From NCBI GenBank assembly GCA_008330645.1, contig VLTN01000037.1, forward strand, positions 248,001 through 312,000: a stretch of DNA of 64,000 bases. The letters are read 5' to 3'. The stretch comes from Cafeteria roenbergensis. Its lineage: Eukaryota; Sar; Bigyra; Bicosoecida; Cafeteriaceae. Below the pieces are notes generated by a model. That model made no database searches and was not told the DNA's origin. It was given only the letters and a program-made list of their open reading frames with translations. Position numbers and translations under genes: made by a program. Shown in pieces: positions 29,581 to 40,388 of the stretch (the stretch's first letter is position 1; each line of letters opens with the position of its first letter).

Positions 29581-32500
29581 ATGGCAGCCGCGCCTGCCTC
29601 TCCTTCGGGATCGGGGCAGGTGTATGTGTACCGATCGGCGCTCCGTGGCCCGACGGTGCGCTCTATGCTCCTGCACGTGAGAATTGAATGTGCGGCGGCA
29701 AGTGCCCGCCGCGGCCCCAAGCTGCTGCAGCAGCCCGTGGCCTGTCTGCAGCCGGTCCTGTCGGCCGTCATTTGTAGTCGGCGGTGACTGATTGGTTGCT
29801 GCGCAGACTTCCATCCTGGAGCGCGGGGTTTTGGCGCCGCCTTGCGACTCCGCGTTCGGCGGCCCCGCCCAAGCACCTGGAGCACAGCGCGATGCCGACG
29901 TTCCGCTTGACCAGTGGTTCTCGGGAGCACCCCCGCTGACGGCAACGCTGGCCTTGTCTCAACTGGACGCGGGCCGGGCGGGGGGGTCCTTCTCGTCCGC
30001 CACCGCATCGCCGCCGGTCAACGGCGGTAGCGCGCGCGACGCACTCCCCCGAAGCAGGCGGCCCCGCCAGGCCGATCCCGATCGATGGGATGGCAACGAC
30101 GAGGACGACGACGACGGCGACGAGTCGTTTGTCGTTGAATCAAGCCAGGCGGGATCGCAAAACGGCCGCCGTCTCCCTCGCGCAAGCCCCCAGCGAGCCG
30201 ACGGGTGGGGCAAGCCCCGCCGGTCCCTCGACCGGGGCATGCAGGCGGCTCCGCCAGTGGTGCCGCAGTCCATCGTTGCTGCCCTCTCGCGTCCCCCGGA
30301 CGCCTTGGCGGCCAGCGGAAGCGCGGTTCCCATCAGGTCGGGCACCGTGGCGCGACCGGCGGCCAGCACCCCGCTCGCGCCGAGCCGCGCAGCCAGCGCC
30401 GCCCCGCCTCCTCCTGGAGCGAGCGACACGCTTGCCTCTGCGAGCCGCTCCGGGCGAACGAGGTCCCCGGCCGCAGCCACCGGCCACGATGGCCCAGGCG
30501 CTGGGGCGGCGGCACCAAGACGCAGTGAGCCCTTGTCCGCCGGGCGGCGAGCGCCGCGCCTGTCTGCCCGAGTGCTGCCGGTGAGGCTGGCTGACCGGCC
30601 CAGTCCGTCGATCGTGTCCTTTCCTGTGCAGGCGGCGATGCTGCGGCGGCAAAGGCAACCGCCGCTCGGGCCAAGCGGCAGAGAGACGCTCCAAGCGACT
30701 CAGCCGGCGCTGCGGGGATCACGCTCGACGACCACGTCGCGAAGCGCGCCGCGCTCTCCACTCGCGGCGACTTTCCTGGCCAAGGGTTTGGTGCAACGGA
30801 GTGGGTTCAGGAGCTGCCGCGCGCTCGCACACAAGGTGCTGTGCCTGCGGGGTTCCGGCGGGTGTTGCTCAGGGTGCCCCTTCGGAGCGACGGGCGAGAC
30901 GGCGGGGCGGTGCCGCGGTCCGAACACGGGCAAGCGTGGGCTGAGGACACGCTCTCGCTGCGCGAGTTCGTTCGGGAGTGGGTTGCCAGCGACGTGGTGG
31001 CCGCCAAAGTGCTCGGCCACCCGGCCTGCCCGTCCACCGTGGCGGGCATCGCTCTCAGCCTGGAGCGTGACGCCACGGACGGCGCCGTGGCCAGGCACGC
31101 CGTGTACCTTCCGGTTGGCGAGGCGGTGGAGGACGACGACTCGCTGCCCGGGGCTGTCGCTCGCCGTCGGGTTGTTGACACACTGGTGCGCGCCATGCTG
31201 AGCGCGGAGACGGCTGCCCGGCGAGCAGGGATCGAGGGCGGGAGCAAGGCGTCCCTGGCCCTGGACGGCGAGCGGCTCAAGGGCGCAACGGCGAGCACCG
31301 ATGCGGGCGAGCTCACTGCGGCCGAGGTGTGGGCCGTGTGGGCTCGGCTGCTGTCGTGGCCAGGCCCGGAGCTCGCAGCGTTCGATGCGAAGCTGCTCTT
31401 CTACCCGGCACTGCAGGCGTGCCCGAGCCTGGCCGGTGGCGCGCGGCCGGTTGCCGACGTCCTGCTTGCGGCGTGGATGCTGGACCCGGACGCAGTGGCC
31501 AACGGCGTGGCGCGCTCCCGCGGCGACGCTGCTCCTGGCGGCGGAGCGGCCGAGCGCTCTCGCCAAATCACGCTGCACGACGTCTCGGCGGCGTACGGCG
31601 TCGAGCTCCCGCCGGCTGTCCTTCGCGTCGCGCCGGCAGGGGGCGCGGCGGGTCGCGGGGCGCCTGGCAGCGGGGCGGAGGCCGGCGACGGCGCCGTGCA
31701 GCTTCGCTCGCTGGCGGGCCACCTTGCCATGCTCGCGGCGGTGTGGCGCTGCCTGCGGGCTCTCCTCTCCCGCAGCGGCATGCTCCCGGCCTTTTGGGGG
31801 CAGGAGGCAGCGCTTCCCTGCACGCTGGCGAGCATCGAGGTGTGCGGCATGGCCTTCGACCCCGAGCCGCTGACCACTGCCAGGTCGGCCCTCACTGCTC
31901 TCTTGGCGTCGCTCAAGGCCGAGGCGAACGAGCTGGCGGGCGGCGAGTTCATGATCACGTCCAACAAGGAGGTTGCGGAAGTGCTGTACGAGCGGCTCGG
32001 CCTCGTCGCCAGCGCCCAACGGCAAGCATACAAGGCCCGCGGGCCCGCGAAGCGCATGCACAAGACGACCAACGAGGCCACCCTGCTGCAGATGCAGGAC
32101 CAGCACCCGCTGCCTGCGGTCATCCTGGCCCACCGCAAGGCGAACAAGAGCTTGACGACGTACGTGGAGCCTTTCCTGAAGCACCGCACTCGAGCGCGCA
32201 TCGGCGTGCCAGCACGCTTCCTGGAAGCTCGGCGGCCTGTCCCTCCGGCGCTCTCGGAGCTGGGGCTTCCGCCCCCGTCGGCTCCCTTGACGCACGAGGC
32301 CGAGCCGCTGCGGCTTTACTCCGCGCTGCTGCAGACCTGCACCGCGACTGGCCGCCTCTCCAGCCGCTTTCCCAACACGCAGAACCTCCCTAAGAAGGCC
32401 ACCGAGATTGGGACGCTCCGCCCGCCTGCGACAGCGGCAGCGGCAGCGGCGGCCTCGCCTGCAGGCGAAGCTGCGCTGCCGCAGAGCCTCAACGTGCGCA

Positions 32501-33615
32501 GCGCGTTGCGGGCCTCCGCCCCCAACCGGGAGCTCGTCAGCGTCGACTACGGCCAGATCGAAATGCGCCTGCTGGCCCACTTCGCTGGGGACCCGGCCTT
32601 TGTTGCGGCGGCCAACCCGGAGATGGCGGCCGCGTCGCTCGACCCCGGCTACAGCGCCGCCGCGTCGTCGGGAAGCGCCGGCCAGCCAGACATTTACCAG
32701 CTGGTGGCCGCCCAGTGCTTCTCGGTGGCGCCGGCGAGCGTGACGGCATCCCAAAGGCAGCAGGCCAAAACGTGCTGCCTGGGGTTCATGTACGGGCAGG
32801 GCAAGGCGGACGCGGCAAGGAAGCTCGGAGTGACGCCCGCGGAGGCCGGCGCAGTCCAGCAGTCGCTGAGGACCAAGTTTCCGGGCATTGTGCGCTTCTT
32901 GGCCAGCGCACGCAGCTTTGCCAAGGCGCACGGCTGGGTGCCCACGGTGATTGGCAGGAGGCGGCTGCTGCCGGGAATCCGCTCCGCCAATCAGGCAGCG
33001 CGCAGCCAGGCGGAGCGGCAGTGCGTCAATGCAATCATCCAGGGCTCTGCCGCCGACGTCATCAAGAGCGCGATGCTGCTCCTTGGCGCTGTCATTGCGG
33101 CTGCGCGTGATGCGGTGTTTGGGCCGCCACTGTCTCGCGAGTGCATCGCTCGGGCGGCGTCCCAGCCACCAGCATCCGTTGCCACGCCGGCGTCTCAGAC
33201 GGCTGTCGACGCTGCTGGCTTCGAGTCCGCCGGGACGTTTCGCGGCGTCCTCGCCCCGTTCGACGGGCCAACTGTGTGGACGCTGGCTCACTGCGACGTC
33301 GTGCACCAAATCCACGACGAGCTCGTGCTGGACATTCCCTCGGCCCCTGGCGGTGCTGGCGGGGCAGGCACGGCCCACCGCGGGCGCGTTTGCAGGGTCC
33401 TGGAGCGCATCATGACCGACCTCGCCCCGGCCGCTGTCGAGCGAATCGGAGCTCAGTGGCTGCAGCTGGTCCAGGAGGAGTCTCGCGCCGGTCGCGGTGC
33501 TGCCCTTGGGGGCGACTCCGTTGCCCGGCTGGTCGACTTCGCGCAAGGGTTTCGCTGCCGCTTTCCGGTGCGGTTCGCCGCAGGCCCCACGTACGGCAGC
33601 CTTGTGGACTTGTAG
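29581..33615 (+). CDS. Family A DNA polymerase of theta/nu type without helicase domain, about 1246 aa
   Basis: Proposed exons are 29581-29619, 29807-30524 and 30632-33615 (1247 codons). The last two are well supported by phase and GTGAGC/TGTGCAG signals; the 13-codon first exon is a guess, because the second exon has no ATG before 30239. Residues to about 260 are disordered and acidic. Then comes an exonuclease-like fold (GIALSLERDA, FDAKLLFYPAL, DVLLAAWMLDPDAVANG) without the acidic catalytic pair, as in POLQ/POLN. The polymerase core is complete: TATGRLSSRFPNTQNLPKK, motif A VDYGQIEMRLLAHFAGD, motif B RQQAKTCCLGFMYGQGKAD, GRRRLLPGI, and motif C QIHDELVLDIP. About 50 extra residues lie between motifs B and C, where theta enzymes also carry inserts. 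A plant-type organellar polymerase is less likely. Expected role: translesion synthesis or end joining. Confidence 0.82.
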
Positions 33616-34209
33616 ACTTTGTGGAGACACGCTTGGCGGGAAGGAGGCGGTGGCGCTACAGGCTGGTTCGTGCTCGCGAACGGCAGGGCGGGCCTCTGTT
33701 GCCGGAGGGACCGCTTCGGCCCGTCGACGGCCGCAGCCGGCGCCTCGGCAGCAGGGCAATCCATGAACAACCAGCTCGCGCAAGCAACCCGCCCCCACCA
33801 CCACCACCACCACCACCACCGGCTGCGGTGCCTCGCCCACCCAGCACCTGCGCGTGGCTGACTTATCGCGTGTTGTCACTTGTGGTTTCGTGCCCTCCCC
33901 CCAGAAGGGTTCATGCCTGCGTCGCTCGCTCTCGACCTGAAGCTGGGCTCCCCACGCTCGGCGCAGCCTTGCAAGACTTGACGGGCCGCCCCTGGGCCTC
34001 AGTTGCTCCCGGCCTCGTTGCTCGCCCAGCGTTGCCGGCTGTGCCGTTTGCTGTCGCTGTGGCGTGGTCCAGGCCCGCTTCGCCCTGCCTGCGGGCCCGT
34101 GCAATTTGCTATGTTTGTCTTCCTGCAAGCAATGGGCGGCGCTGGCCAACCGCCAGCGAGCACGCCGCCGGCGCCTGGCATACGCGGGCCGCCCGCAAGC
34201 CGGCCCGGG
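33616..34209. other. Intergenic region before RPC3 with CAC triplet repeat
   Basis: A (CCA)n tract of about nine units occupies 33795-33820. The sequence GTGCAATTTGCTATG near 34098 lies about 110 bases before the RPC3 ATG. No conserved frame was seen; in-frame ATGs upstream of 34210 give a Leu/Arg-rich extension that does not look like the family. Confidence 0.45.
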
Positions 34210-37200
34210 ATGGAGCGAGTGGAGCTCGCATACGACATTGCGGCGGACGAGTTTGGCCCACTGTGTGGCGTGAGCGAGCACCAGCCCGCCATTCCCGCGA
34301 GCAAAGCAGACTCAGTTGTCACTCGCAGTGCTGCCCATCCCCCAACTCTCCGCCTGCCCCCGCCGCCCCCTCCCCCCCCCGCGCGCGCGCCCGCCATTGA
34401 CGGCAATTGCCTTGTGTCGCGTGTGCTCGGCCGCCTCCCGCAGGCTGTTTGCCGGCAGCTGGTGCACCAGGGTCCCCAGACGCTTGCACAGCTCGTCCGC
34501 GCTCTCGTGCACGCTGGCGACCCGCTTCGCGCCCCGCGCAAGGGGGCCGCTCCCCGGCCGGGCGGGCCCGTCGACCCCCCGTCCATCCCGGACGAATTCT
34601 TGGCGTCAGTCTCCTCGGCCGCGTACCGCCTGGTGACCAAGGCGCCGGAACTGCCGGCGCCCTTCATGACCGCGGCCGAGCTGCAGTCGGCGCTCACGAG
34701 CCTGCTGCTGGCTGGGATTGTTTCCTCCACTGTCCGCGCTCGCCCGTTCGACCCTGCGGCAGCCCCGAAGGCCGAAGGAGCGAACAAGGCAGCCCAGCGC
34801 GGCAGGCGGGCGGCGGTGGCGGCCTCGGGCGAGCGCATTGCCGCGTCCGCCTCTTCTATCGGGACCGCCTACCTGCCCCCCACCTACGCATTCGAGCCCG
34901 GCCGTGCCATCGAGCGCCTCCGGTTTCCGCGCGCGATCCAGTTCCTCGCCACGCACTTCGGAGCCGCGGGGGTGCTGGTTGGCGAGCAGCTCTGCCACCA
35001 CGCTGTCCGCTCCAAGGAGGACGTCCTGGAGGCCGCGCGTGAGCGCGAGGAGGCCCTGGAGCTGGTGCGCGAGGGCGCAGCCACAGCTGAGCAGGAGGGC
35101 GCGGCCGCGCTGGTGAGCGGCGCGGCCGTGGGCTCCGAGTTCGACAGCGCGCGCGTTCCCGGTGTGTGGGACGAGCTGGTCAGTGCGGGCTTCGTCGTGC
35201 GCGCCTCAGGTCATGCCCTTCCCACTGAGTGGCTCGGGGGCACCGACGGCGCGCTGCTGGTGCGTCCCCCCGCGCCGGTGAACCCGCTGGTGGACGCTGA
35301 TGGAGACGTGCTGGGGGGCTCCGGAGAGATTGCCAGAGCCGCAGCAGCAGCGGCCGAGATTTGGGGTGCGGACGACGCTGGAGGCAGCGACGACGACCAG
35401 TCCGGGGCGGCTGGCGGGCCCGTGCCAAAGCGCGGTCGGGCGAGCAAGGCCTCCTCCGCTGCACGCGGCCCGGGGGGCAGCAAGGGCCTTGGCGTGGGCC
35501 TGTCCGTGGGCGGCTCGACGCTCGCTCGCCAGCTTCGGCCGCCTGGGAATGCCAGGCGTGTGGGCTCCGACACGGTGCTGCGCGCCGAGCGGCGCCGCGG
35601 CAAGCGCGGCCGGGAGAGCGAACCCGCGGAGGGCTCTGCCAAGCAGGCTCGGCAGGCGGCAGCCACGCGAGGTCCCGGCGCGTCGGGAAGGCAGAGCGGC
35701 GCTGCTGCTGCGAACGGCGGCGAGGACGACGGCAACGACGACGACGACGAGGGCGACGACGATGACGACGAGACGGCAGGCGCCGGGGCTCGCCGCCGCC
35801 ACCGTCGCGCTGCCATCCGCGATGACGATGACGACGACGACGACAACAACGACGACGACGACGACGCCGACGAAGACGACGAGGGCGAAACCCCTGCCCC
35901 CACCCCGATCGCCCGCTCAAGCAGCCGCGGGGACCCCGCCGCCGCCTTGGGCCGCAACGGCTCCTCCTCCCGCAAGCGTTCGCGTCGCTCGCCCGCGCCG
36001 GCCCCCCCATGCCCGCAGCTGTGGCGCCTCAACTTGGACGCTGTCAACGCCCGCATCCGCGACGCGGCTGTGGCGCGCTACGTCACGCAGCGCATCTCCA
36101 CGCTTGCGGGAACGGTCATCGGCGCCGCTCTCGACCTCGCCTTCGTGGCGGGTGACCCACAAGCGCTGGCCGGTCTGAACGCCGTCGTTTCCGCCCGGGA
36201 TGTTGCCGCCCACGCCCGAATGGCGCACGCTGCGGCACTGCGGGCCGCGGAGGCCATTCCCGGAGAGGAAGGGTCCATCCTCCCTGCAACCCTGTGCGCT
36301 TCGGCATCCGCCATGCGGGCCGGTCGCAAGGGCATCCCGGCCAACCCCCCCGACTGGGCCGCCGTCATCAGCAACCTCGAGGTGCTGGGCAGCCGGGAGC
36401 TGGGCTTCGTCACGCGCACCAGAGCTGGCGCTGACGGCGGAGAGCACCAGGTGTCGCTGGAGCGTCTCACGCGCCTGGTCCGTCGTCGCAGCCTGGAGAG
36501 TTTCGTCGACGTGAGTGCTCTCTCTCTCTCTGTCGCACTATCGCACTCCCCGCCTTGCCCTCGATAAGGGGGGGGGGGGGGGGTCCTTCGCGCGCTCCGC
36601 GATCCTCTGCCCCGCCCCTGTGCTCGCAGCCCCTGTGCTCACAGCCCCTGTGCTCGCAGCCCCTGCCGCGCGCCTACTGCCCAACGCGCCACCCCAGTGC
36701 AAGTTCCCAAACCGCAACTGACGTGTGTGGCCATTCCTCCCCCTCCCCGTTACCCGTTGCCCCCCGCGCTCCGCAGCGCAAGTACGGCCCCGTCGCGGCT
36801 CGCATCGTGCGCCTTCTCGTGGCGCGAGGCATGCTGGAGGACCGTGCAGTGGGCGACGTCGCCATGCTGCCTCTCAAGGACGCCCGATCCCTCCTGTTCC
36901 GCCTCTACGCTGCGGGGGTCGTCTCCCTCCGCCAGGTGGCCAAGCGCACCGACTTTGCGCCCGCCTCGATCATCTTCCTTTGGTTCGTGGTGAGTGCCGC
37001 CGCTGCCGCCGCTGCCGCCGAGCGCCTGCGCGTGTCTCCGCGCCGATGGGCGGGGCTGCCTCCCCTGCCTCCACCTCCTCGGCTGCGCTCCCCCCCCCCA
37101 CCCCCCCCCACCCCGGCCCACGCCTCCCTGCTGCCCCTTCCCCCACGCGCTGGAGTGTCCGCAGGACGACGACACGCTCGCGGAGCAGGCGCGCCTCGGC

Positions 37201-37479
37201 GTGGTGAGCGCCATCCACCGCCTCCGTGTGCGCCGCCGCGCCGAGCTGCGGAAGTTGGACGAGGTCAAGGCTGCCAGGGAGCGGTCGGCGTGCGGGGATG
37301 GCGCCGCCGCGGCCTTTGCGGACAAGGAGGGGGCCATCCTGCTGGGCATCGACAGGCTAGACGCGGCGTCCGTGCATGTGGAGGACACGCTCGCGGCCCT
37401 GCAGCGGTGGGCTGCAGACGGGGAGGGGCGCATGGCCACAGTGCTGGCCGGCGACGACGACGACGAGCCGTCAGGGTGA
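34210..37479 (+). CDS. POLR3C: RNA polymerase III subunit RPC3 (POLR3C/RPC82), 884 aa, four exons
   Basis: RPC3 is part of the Pol III-specific RPC3-RPC6-RPC7 subcomplex that opens the promoter. Exons are 34210-34269, 34444-36510, 36777-36989 and 37165-37479, all phase 0 with GTGAG donors and CAG acceptors. Joining the first two restores the N-terminal winged helix, AADEFGPLCG then AVCRQLVHQGPQTLAQLVRAL. The third exon carries KYGPVAARIVRLLVARGMLE and ends KRTDFAPASIIFLWFV, equivalent to the family's helix and wing before the coiled coil; the last exon carries GIDRLDAASVHVEDTLAAL. I chose the ATG at 34210 because it starts just before this helix. The protein is long (human 534) owing to an Asp/Glu- and Arg-rich insert of about 250 residues around 35330-36000. 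Confidence 0.88.
36568..36583 (+). repeat. Run of 16 G in an RPC3 intron
   Basis: An uninterrupted G-tract lies in the second RPC3 intron, about 60 bases after the donor. It could form a G-quadruplex in the nascent RNA. Confidence 0.8.
36615..36666 (+). repeat. 15-bp tandem repeat, 3.5 copies, each ending in CAG
   Basis: The unit CCCCTGTGCTCGCAG occurs at 36615-36629, 36630-36644 (one change) and 36645-36659, then a partial copy. It lies in the RPC3 intron 36511-36776. Each unit ends like a 3' splice site, and 15 bases keeps frame with the downstream exon. Confidence 0.85.
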
Positions 37480-37844
37480 CGCTCTCCAGCGGCGGCGGCG
37501 GCGCAGTGTGCTGGCAGTGTCACGGGGCCATCGGTGACATGGGAACATGGGAACATCGAGGATCTGCGTGGCGATCGCACACGCACACTCACACACACAG
37601 GCACACGCAAGCACTCTCCATCGCAGCCCTGCCCTGTGTTGCGCAGCATTCGCGCATGCGCGCGCGCACGAACACGCCAGGAGAGCCAAGGGGCAACCAC
37701 AGGGGGGCACGAGGTGCCCGGCGCTGGCAAGGCGGGGCCACGCATCCGCCAGCCGCAGGAGCAGAAACGGGCCGCCCAGGGGTGGCCCGGGGACGGGGCA
37801 GAGCGAGGCATTCACGCACGGGTGCGGGAGCTGTCGAATGGGAC
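37480..37844. other. Convergent intergenic region, RPC3 / ISCU
   Basis: This 365-base stretch contains a CA-rich microsatellite at about 37577-37613 and, near 37508-37520, GTG/CAGTGT words like those in other 3' regions here. No gene was seen. Confidence 0.5.
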
Positions 37845-38720
37845 TCAGGCGGTGGCGGTGGCCTCGGCACCCGCGGCTGCCTCAGACTTGGACTGCGCGT
37901 CCTTGATGGCAGCCTTGATGGCGTCCTCAGCCAGCATCGAGCAGTGCAGCTTCACAGGCGGGAGCTTGAGGTGCTGCGCGATGTCAGTGTTCTTAATGCC
38001 GAGGCAGTCGTCGACGGACTTGCCAATGATCCACTCGGTCGCGACCGAAGAGGAGGCGATGGCGGAGCCGCAGCCGAACGTCTTGAACTTGGCGTCCACC
38101 ACCTGCGCAAGCAGCGGACCCGCAAACGTCGATCGCAGGAGGGCCGCGAGGTGGATCGCAGGCAGCGCGGGACGGGGGCGCGCGCAAGCGGGCAAGTGAA
38201 GCCCTTTGCTGAGTGGGTCCAGACCGAGCTGTCCACGTCAGGCTGGCTGCAGCGCCACGGCAAACGCGCCTCACCTTGCCGTCCTCGATGCGGACCTGGA
38301 GCTTCATCACGTCACCGCACGCGGGCGCGCCCACGATGGCGGTGCCCACGTCGTTGGCGGCGGAGTCGAGCTTGCCCACGTTCCGAGGGTTCTGCGTCGG
38401 GCCATGTCAGAAGGAATCGCTCGCGCGAACGCTCGAGGCCGGGCACCGCCGCCGCCGCGAGGCAAAGGGCGCCCCAGCGCGAAGCCGCACGGCTCGGCGC
38501 GGGTCTGCCTTGTGCGGGACGAGAGGGTCCGCGCCGCAGCCCACGGACCCACGGCTCCGCCACGGGGGCTGCCAGCGCGCGCCCAGCAAGGCACGCGCCC
38601 GCCTCCTCGCCTCACCTCGTAGTGGTCCATCACGTGGTCGTGGTAAAGGCGGGCAGGGGCTGCGGCTGCCGGCCAGACGGGGGCCCGGGCAGCCGAGCGA
38701 AGGGCAAGTCGGGCGAGCAT
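37845..38720 (-). CDS. ISCU: Mitochondrial iron-sulfur cluster scaffold ISCU, 159 aa, three exons
   Basis: ISCU is the scaffold on which [2Fe-2S] clusters are built with NFS1, frataxin and ferredoxin. Exons on the minus strand are 38720-38616, 38391-38275 and 38102-37845, all phase 0, 160 codons in total. Residues 1-25 form an Arg/Ala-rich mitochondrial presequence; the mature part begins LYHDHVMDHYE. The three ligand cysteines are Cys60 in APACGD, Cys85 in FGCGSAIASSS and Cys128 in KLHCSMLAED, with Asp62 also present. The chaperone-binding LPPVK motif is at 121-125. The C-terminus ends in an Ala/Glu-rich tail. It is divergent from the NUDX14-like gene, whose start lies 188 bases away. Confidence 0.97.
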
Positions 38721-38908
38721 CGGCGCTGGAGCCGCTTTCGGAGGTGCTCCTAGTTTGGTCGAAGGCTTCCCTCAAATCGAAGACATGCGCCAACTCTGCA
38801 ACCGAGTGGTGCGCAAAAAAAGCAGGAGTTGCTCTTGCGCCGCGCCAACCGGACCTCCCGCGCGAGCTCCACTTTCGCGGCACCGCTGTCACAGGGGGGC
38901 GGCGCTCG
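38721..38908. promoter_or_regulatory. Shared divergent promoter, ISCU / Nudix hydrolase
   Basis: This 188-base gap contains two GCGCCAAC words (near 38788 and 38841) and a short A-run (38815-38822). The bidirectional role is inferred from layout. Confidence 0.4.
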
Positions 38909-40126
38909 ATGCTCGGCCGCGTTCGCTCACCTGTGCTCGCCGCCCGCCCCGCGGTTGCGGCGGCGGCGACGGCGGCGGCGACTGCCGGCCTGTGCGCCGC
39001 GAGCTCCACGGCTTCTTGTGCGCATCCCAAGCCTTGCGCCACGGAGACGACCATCCGCGGGAAGCAAGTGCCTGTGTCCTCAGAACCCGGGGCGGACGCT
39101 TGCGTGGCGACGCGATCCGTGGTGTTCCGAAACTGGGCCGACTCGCTCCCCGAAAACGTTGATGTCGAGTCCGTCCACGTTCAGAGCGTGGACCTGTTCG
39201 GCAAGCCTCCGAAGCAGCGCCTCGGCTTCGTCAAGTTCTCTGCGTCCGTGAAGGTGGACGGCCACCCGGCCCCGGGCATCGTGTTCATGCGTGGCGGCGC
39301 AGTGTGCGTGCTGATGGTGCTTGAGAGCGAGGGCCAGGAATACGCCTTGGTTACGCGGCAGCCCCGCTTGCCCATCGCGTCGAGCGGGTTTGACGAAATT
39401 CCTGCCGGGATGCTGGACGGCTCTGGCGCATTTGCTGGTGAGGCGCGCGCAACCCGCAAGCGGCGCCGCGGCCGGTCGCGGGGTGCTGTTGTCTGCTCGC
39501 GCTGCCAGCCCCGTTGCTGGCCGCTCTCGCGCCTGGAGCGGGCGCTCGCCAAGCCACGTCTGTTCCGAGCAGCGCTCTAGTCTGCGCCGGCGCTTGCCTT
39601 GTTGCTGTGGCGGCGGGGGAGCGAGGCTGGCGTCGCGTGCGCTGCCCAGGCGCCAGAGCGAGTGAATGCCTGCCCAGCCCGTCGAAGCGCCCTGCCGCCC
39701 CCCTTCGCAGGCACTGCTGCCAAGGAGCTCGAGGAGGAAACTGGCATCGTGGTGGACGCGTCCCAGCTGGTCGACCTCACTCACCTGGCCTACGGGGCGA
39801 CGCCGCGCTCACGCGTCCTCAGGCCGCTGCACAAGGATGCCAGCGAGGGCGAGAGCGACGCAGCGGCTGGAGAGGCGATATGCGAGGGTATCTACCCCAG
39901 CCCTGGTGCGTGCGACGAGTTCCTTCGCGTGTTCCTCTTCCGCAAGAGGATGAGCAAGGCCGAGCTGGCCGACCTCCAGAGTCGCATTTACGGCGCCACG
40001 CACGAGGCGGAGCGCATCGCCTTGCGGGTCGTGCCCCTTGGCGAGTTGTGGCGCTGGACGCCGGACTGTAAGTCGCTCTCGGCCCTGATGCTGTACGAGA
40101 AGCTGCGGGAGGCGGGCAGCGTCTGA
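38909..40126 (+). CDS. Nudix ADP-sugar diphosphatase, NUDX14-like, 314 aa
   Basis: Exons 38909-39437 and 39711-40126 join at GTGAGG and CGCAG with phase 1+2. The N-terminal 60 residues (MLGRVRSPVLAARPAV, Ala-rich) look like an organelle-targeting sequence. The core matches plant NUDX14-type ADP-glucose/ADP-ribose diphosphatases: LGFVKFSASVKVDG, PGIVFMRGGAVCVLMVLES, then the Nudix box assembled across the intron as GMLDGSGAFAG plus TAAKELEEETGIV. The downstream IYPSPGACDEFLRVFLFRKR and VVPLGELWRWTPDCKSLSAL also fit. It would hydrolyse a nucleoside-diphosphate sugar to the sugar phosphate and AMP. The exact substrate is not fixed by sequence. Confidence 0.9.
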
Positions 40127-40388
40127 CTGGGCGCTCGCTCCGGCCGCGAACGGCTCGCGCCACTCGCGAACGGGCGACGACTGCGCGATGCCGTGGACGG
40201 AACGAGCATGTGGGTGCGCCGGACTGGCTCTGGTATGGGGCTGCTGGGCCGGGCCTGGGCTCGGCAACAGCCCGATTGCGTGAACGAGACGATTGGAATG
40301 CAACTTGCTGCAGAGCGGTGCTCCCGCCGTTGTGCCAGCTCGCGCGCGTCCTGCCCGCCCCGCCCCCACACCAAACTCCGACCAGAGC

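Noticed and set aside
29792-31201. 469-codon frame as a separate gene upstream of the polymerase
   Set aside because: It starts with TTG and loses protein character after 30524, where a phase-matched splice leads into the polymerase frame.
33795-33820. Poly-His coding repeat
   Set aside because: The CAC triplets lie between genes, and no supported exon includes them.
30700-34281. 1193-codon minus-strand frame opposite the DNA polymerase
   Set aside because: It is a compositional shadow of GC-rich codons; its Arg/Gly/Ala-rich translation has no recognisable domain.
36555-38753. 732-codon plus-strand frame covering an RPC3 intron, exon and the ISCU locus
   Set aside because: Only the RKYGPVA segment is real RPC3; the rest runs through introns and antisense to ISCU.
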